NCBI GenBank assembly: GCA_965247395.1
Contig: OZ252012.1
Span: forward strand, 62,001 to 126,000
Length of the DNA stretch: 64,000 bases
Direction of reading: 5' to 3'
Source of the DNA: CAYRJD01 sp965247395
Lineage (GTDB): Bacteria; Actinomycetota; Acidimicrobiia; Acidimicrobiales; Poriferisodalaceae
The notes under the pieces were generated by a model, which saw nothing but the letters and a program-made list of their open reading frames with translations, did no database searches and was not told the DNA's origin. Shown here in pieces: positions 62,885 to 64,000 of this stretch. Each line of letters starts with the position of its first letter. The first letter of the stretch is position 1. Position numbers and translations under genes: made by a program.

Positions 62885-64000
62885 ATGACGCCAAGCCGTA
62901 CCCTGCAGCAGATGCCTGAGCAGCAAGGCACTGAACAGCAAAGCGCCGGGCAGGGCACTGAATTAGCTGACTTGCTAGCAAAAATTTCTATCCAGCAAGA
63001 GCAGGCCCTGGCTGCGATCGCGGCGGCATCCGATCTGGACAGCCTGATTTCAATCGAATCCAGCTTGTTTGGCCGCAAGGCAGGGCTAGCAGAGCTCAAG
63101 CGCTCGCTCGGCAGTGTGACCGAAGCCGACCGCGGTGCCGCTGGTCGTGCACTCAACGAAGCCCAAAACCAGGTGCGCACAGCGCACGCGCAAGCCCGTG
63201 AGCAACTGGCGACAGCGGAGCGGCGAGCCAAGATCCAATCCGAGCGGTTAGACCTCACAGAAGCGCTGCCGACATCGGACCGCGGTCATCTTCACCTTGT
63301 TACTCAAACCACCGAGCAGCTTGAAGACGTATTTGTTGGCATGGGCTTCACGGTCTCCGAAGGCCCGCAAGCCGAAACAGATTGGTACAACTTTGAAGCG
63401 CTAAATATGCCTGCGGCACACCCTGCGCGTTCGATGTGGGACACGCTCTATCTCGACTTAGGTGAGCGCTCAGTATTGGGCGACGGCCAAGGCGGCGAGG
63501 CTTCTTCGATAGTGCTTCGCACGCACACCTCACCGGTACAAATTCGTGTCATGACTACGCAAGAGCCACCTATCTACACGGTGTGCCCGGGACGTGTGTT
63601 TCGCCGCGATACCGCAGATGCCAGCCATATGCCTGTGTTTCATCAGATCGAGGGTCTGGTTGTAGATCGCGGCATCTCTTTCACCGACCTGGCAGGCACC
63701 ATGGACGAATTCACTTCGGCGTACTTTGGCGGCGCTATTTCCAGCCGACTGCGGCCTTCATATTTTCCGTTTACCGAACCGTCAGCGGAATACGACATCA
63801 CCTGCGTGTTGTGTGAAGGAGAAGGCTGTCAGACCTGTGCTCGGACGGGCTGGATAGAGCTGGGCGGTTGCGGCATGGTGCATCCAAACGTGCTCAAAAA
63901 CTGCGGCATCGATTCAGAAGAATGGACTGGGTTTGCGTTTGGGTTCGGCATTGATCGTCTGGCGCTGATGAGTCGCGGTATAAACGACCTGCGCGACATG
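62885..64000 (+). CDS. pheS: phenylalanyl-tRNA synthetase alpha subunit (3' partial)
   Basis: The first 372 codons are visible; the frame is open to the window edge. An N-terminal coiled coil (about 60-125, QVRTAHAQAREQLATAERRAK) precedes the class II core. That core has GFTVSEGPQAETDWYNFEALN, HPARSMWDTLYL, RTHTSPVQIRVM, FRRDTADASHMPVFHQIEG (motif 2), SRLRPSYFPFTEPSAE, GWIELGGCGMVHP and FGFGIDRLALM. A CxxC-x4-CxxC zinc-type insertion (CVLCEGEGCQTC) stands before GWIELGG. ATG 62885 is chosen; ATG 62912 is also possible. pheT should follow outside. Confidence 0.95.
   Translation, partial: MTPSRTLQQMPEQQGTEQQSAGQGTELADLLAKISIQQEQALAAIAAASDLDSLISIESSLFGRKAGLAELKRSLGSVTEADRGAAGRALNEAQNQVRTAHAQAREQLATAERRAKIQSERLDLTEALPTSDRGHLHLVTQTTEQLEDVFVGMGFTVSEGPQAETDWYNFEALNMPAAHPARSMWDTLYLDLGERSVLGDGQGGEASSIVLRTHTSPVQIRVMTTQEPPIYTVCPGRVFRRDTADASHMPVFHQIEGLVVDRGISFTDLAGTMDEFTSAYFGGAISSRLRPSYFPFTEPSAEYDITCVLCEGEGCQTCARTGWIELGGCGMVHPNVLKNCGIDSEEWTGFAFGFGIDRLALMSRGINDLRDM

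Noticed and set aside
1..64000. Insertion sequences, prophage or integrated element
   Set aside because: No transposase, integrase, phage gene, terminal inverted repeat or abrupt compositional change was seen.

Overview
The window is a gene-dense chromosomal segment of moderate to high GC from a member of the Actinomycetota. Several gene orders are typical of that phylum: mihF-gmk-rpoZ-coaBC-metK-priA-def-fmt, infC-rpmI-rplT-trmH-pheS, and ribD-ribE-ribBA. It also has an actinobacterial integration host factor, a PriA without Walker A, an F420-type (LLM) oxidoreductase and an AddAB-like nuclease pair. The style of several proteins suggests an Acidimicrobiia-like lineage, but this is an inference. 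No insertion sequence, prophage or CRISPR array was seen, and no stretch longer than 300 bases lacks a gene.

Layout. 1-4.6 kb: an HpaB-type flavin monooxygenase (5' end outside the window), a membrane-anchored FMN glutamate-synthase-like protein and a ThDP enzyme. 4.6-9.7 kb (minus): NhaA, a VWA protein and its MoxR-type AAA partner. 9.9-13.6 kb: sdhC-sdhA-sdhB. 13.6-21.7 kb: a CCA-enzyme-like HD protein without its nucleotidyltransferase half, dnaE, a small membrane protein, thrS and a zinc-type dehydrogenase. 21.7-30.6 kb: chorismate mutase and a redox-rich stretch (DyP peroxidase, AhpD-like selenoprotein, Fe superoxide dismutase, LLM oxidoreductase), with an unknown coiled-coil protein, a PEBP protein, a class I glutamine amidotransferase, tRNA-Arg(CCU) and a thioesterase. 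30.9-38.0 kb: the AddB/AddA-like recombination nuclease. 38.2-45.9 kb: the housekeeping run from mihF to fmt. 46-55.5 kb: catabolic genes (two amidohydrolases, crotonase, MFS carrier, two CaiB-type CoA-transferase genes, one with two fused domains) and a MoaB-like protein. 55.6-58.8 kb: riboflavin genes. 58.8-60.2 kb: hisG and a small partner gene. 60.4-64 kb: infC, rpmI, rplT, trmH and the start of pheS.

The strongest hidden signal is at 23120-24271. Two apparent ORFs are one AhpD-family gene interrupted by an in-frame TGA exactly at the second position of the CxxCxxxH active site. A hairpin with a GGUCU loop starts 24 nt after the TGA loop-side, as expected of a bacterial SECIS. This is therefore read as a selenoprotein (CxxU).

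Other cross-window signals are: many minisatellite-like repeats, both between genes and as in-frame low-complexity insertions inside conserved enzymes; three convergent gene pairs that share a single CTAG as both stop codons; two genes (fmt, trmH) with no canonical start that preserves the conserved N-terminus but both with CTG in the same AAGCAACTG context; and an infC that appears to start at ATA overlapping the stop of a seven-codon leader ORF.
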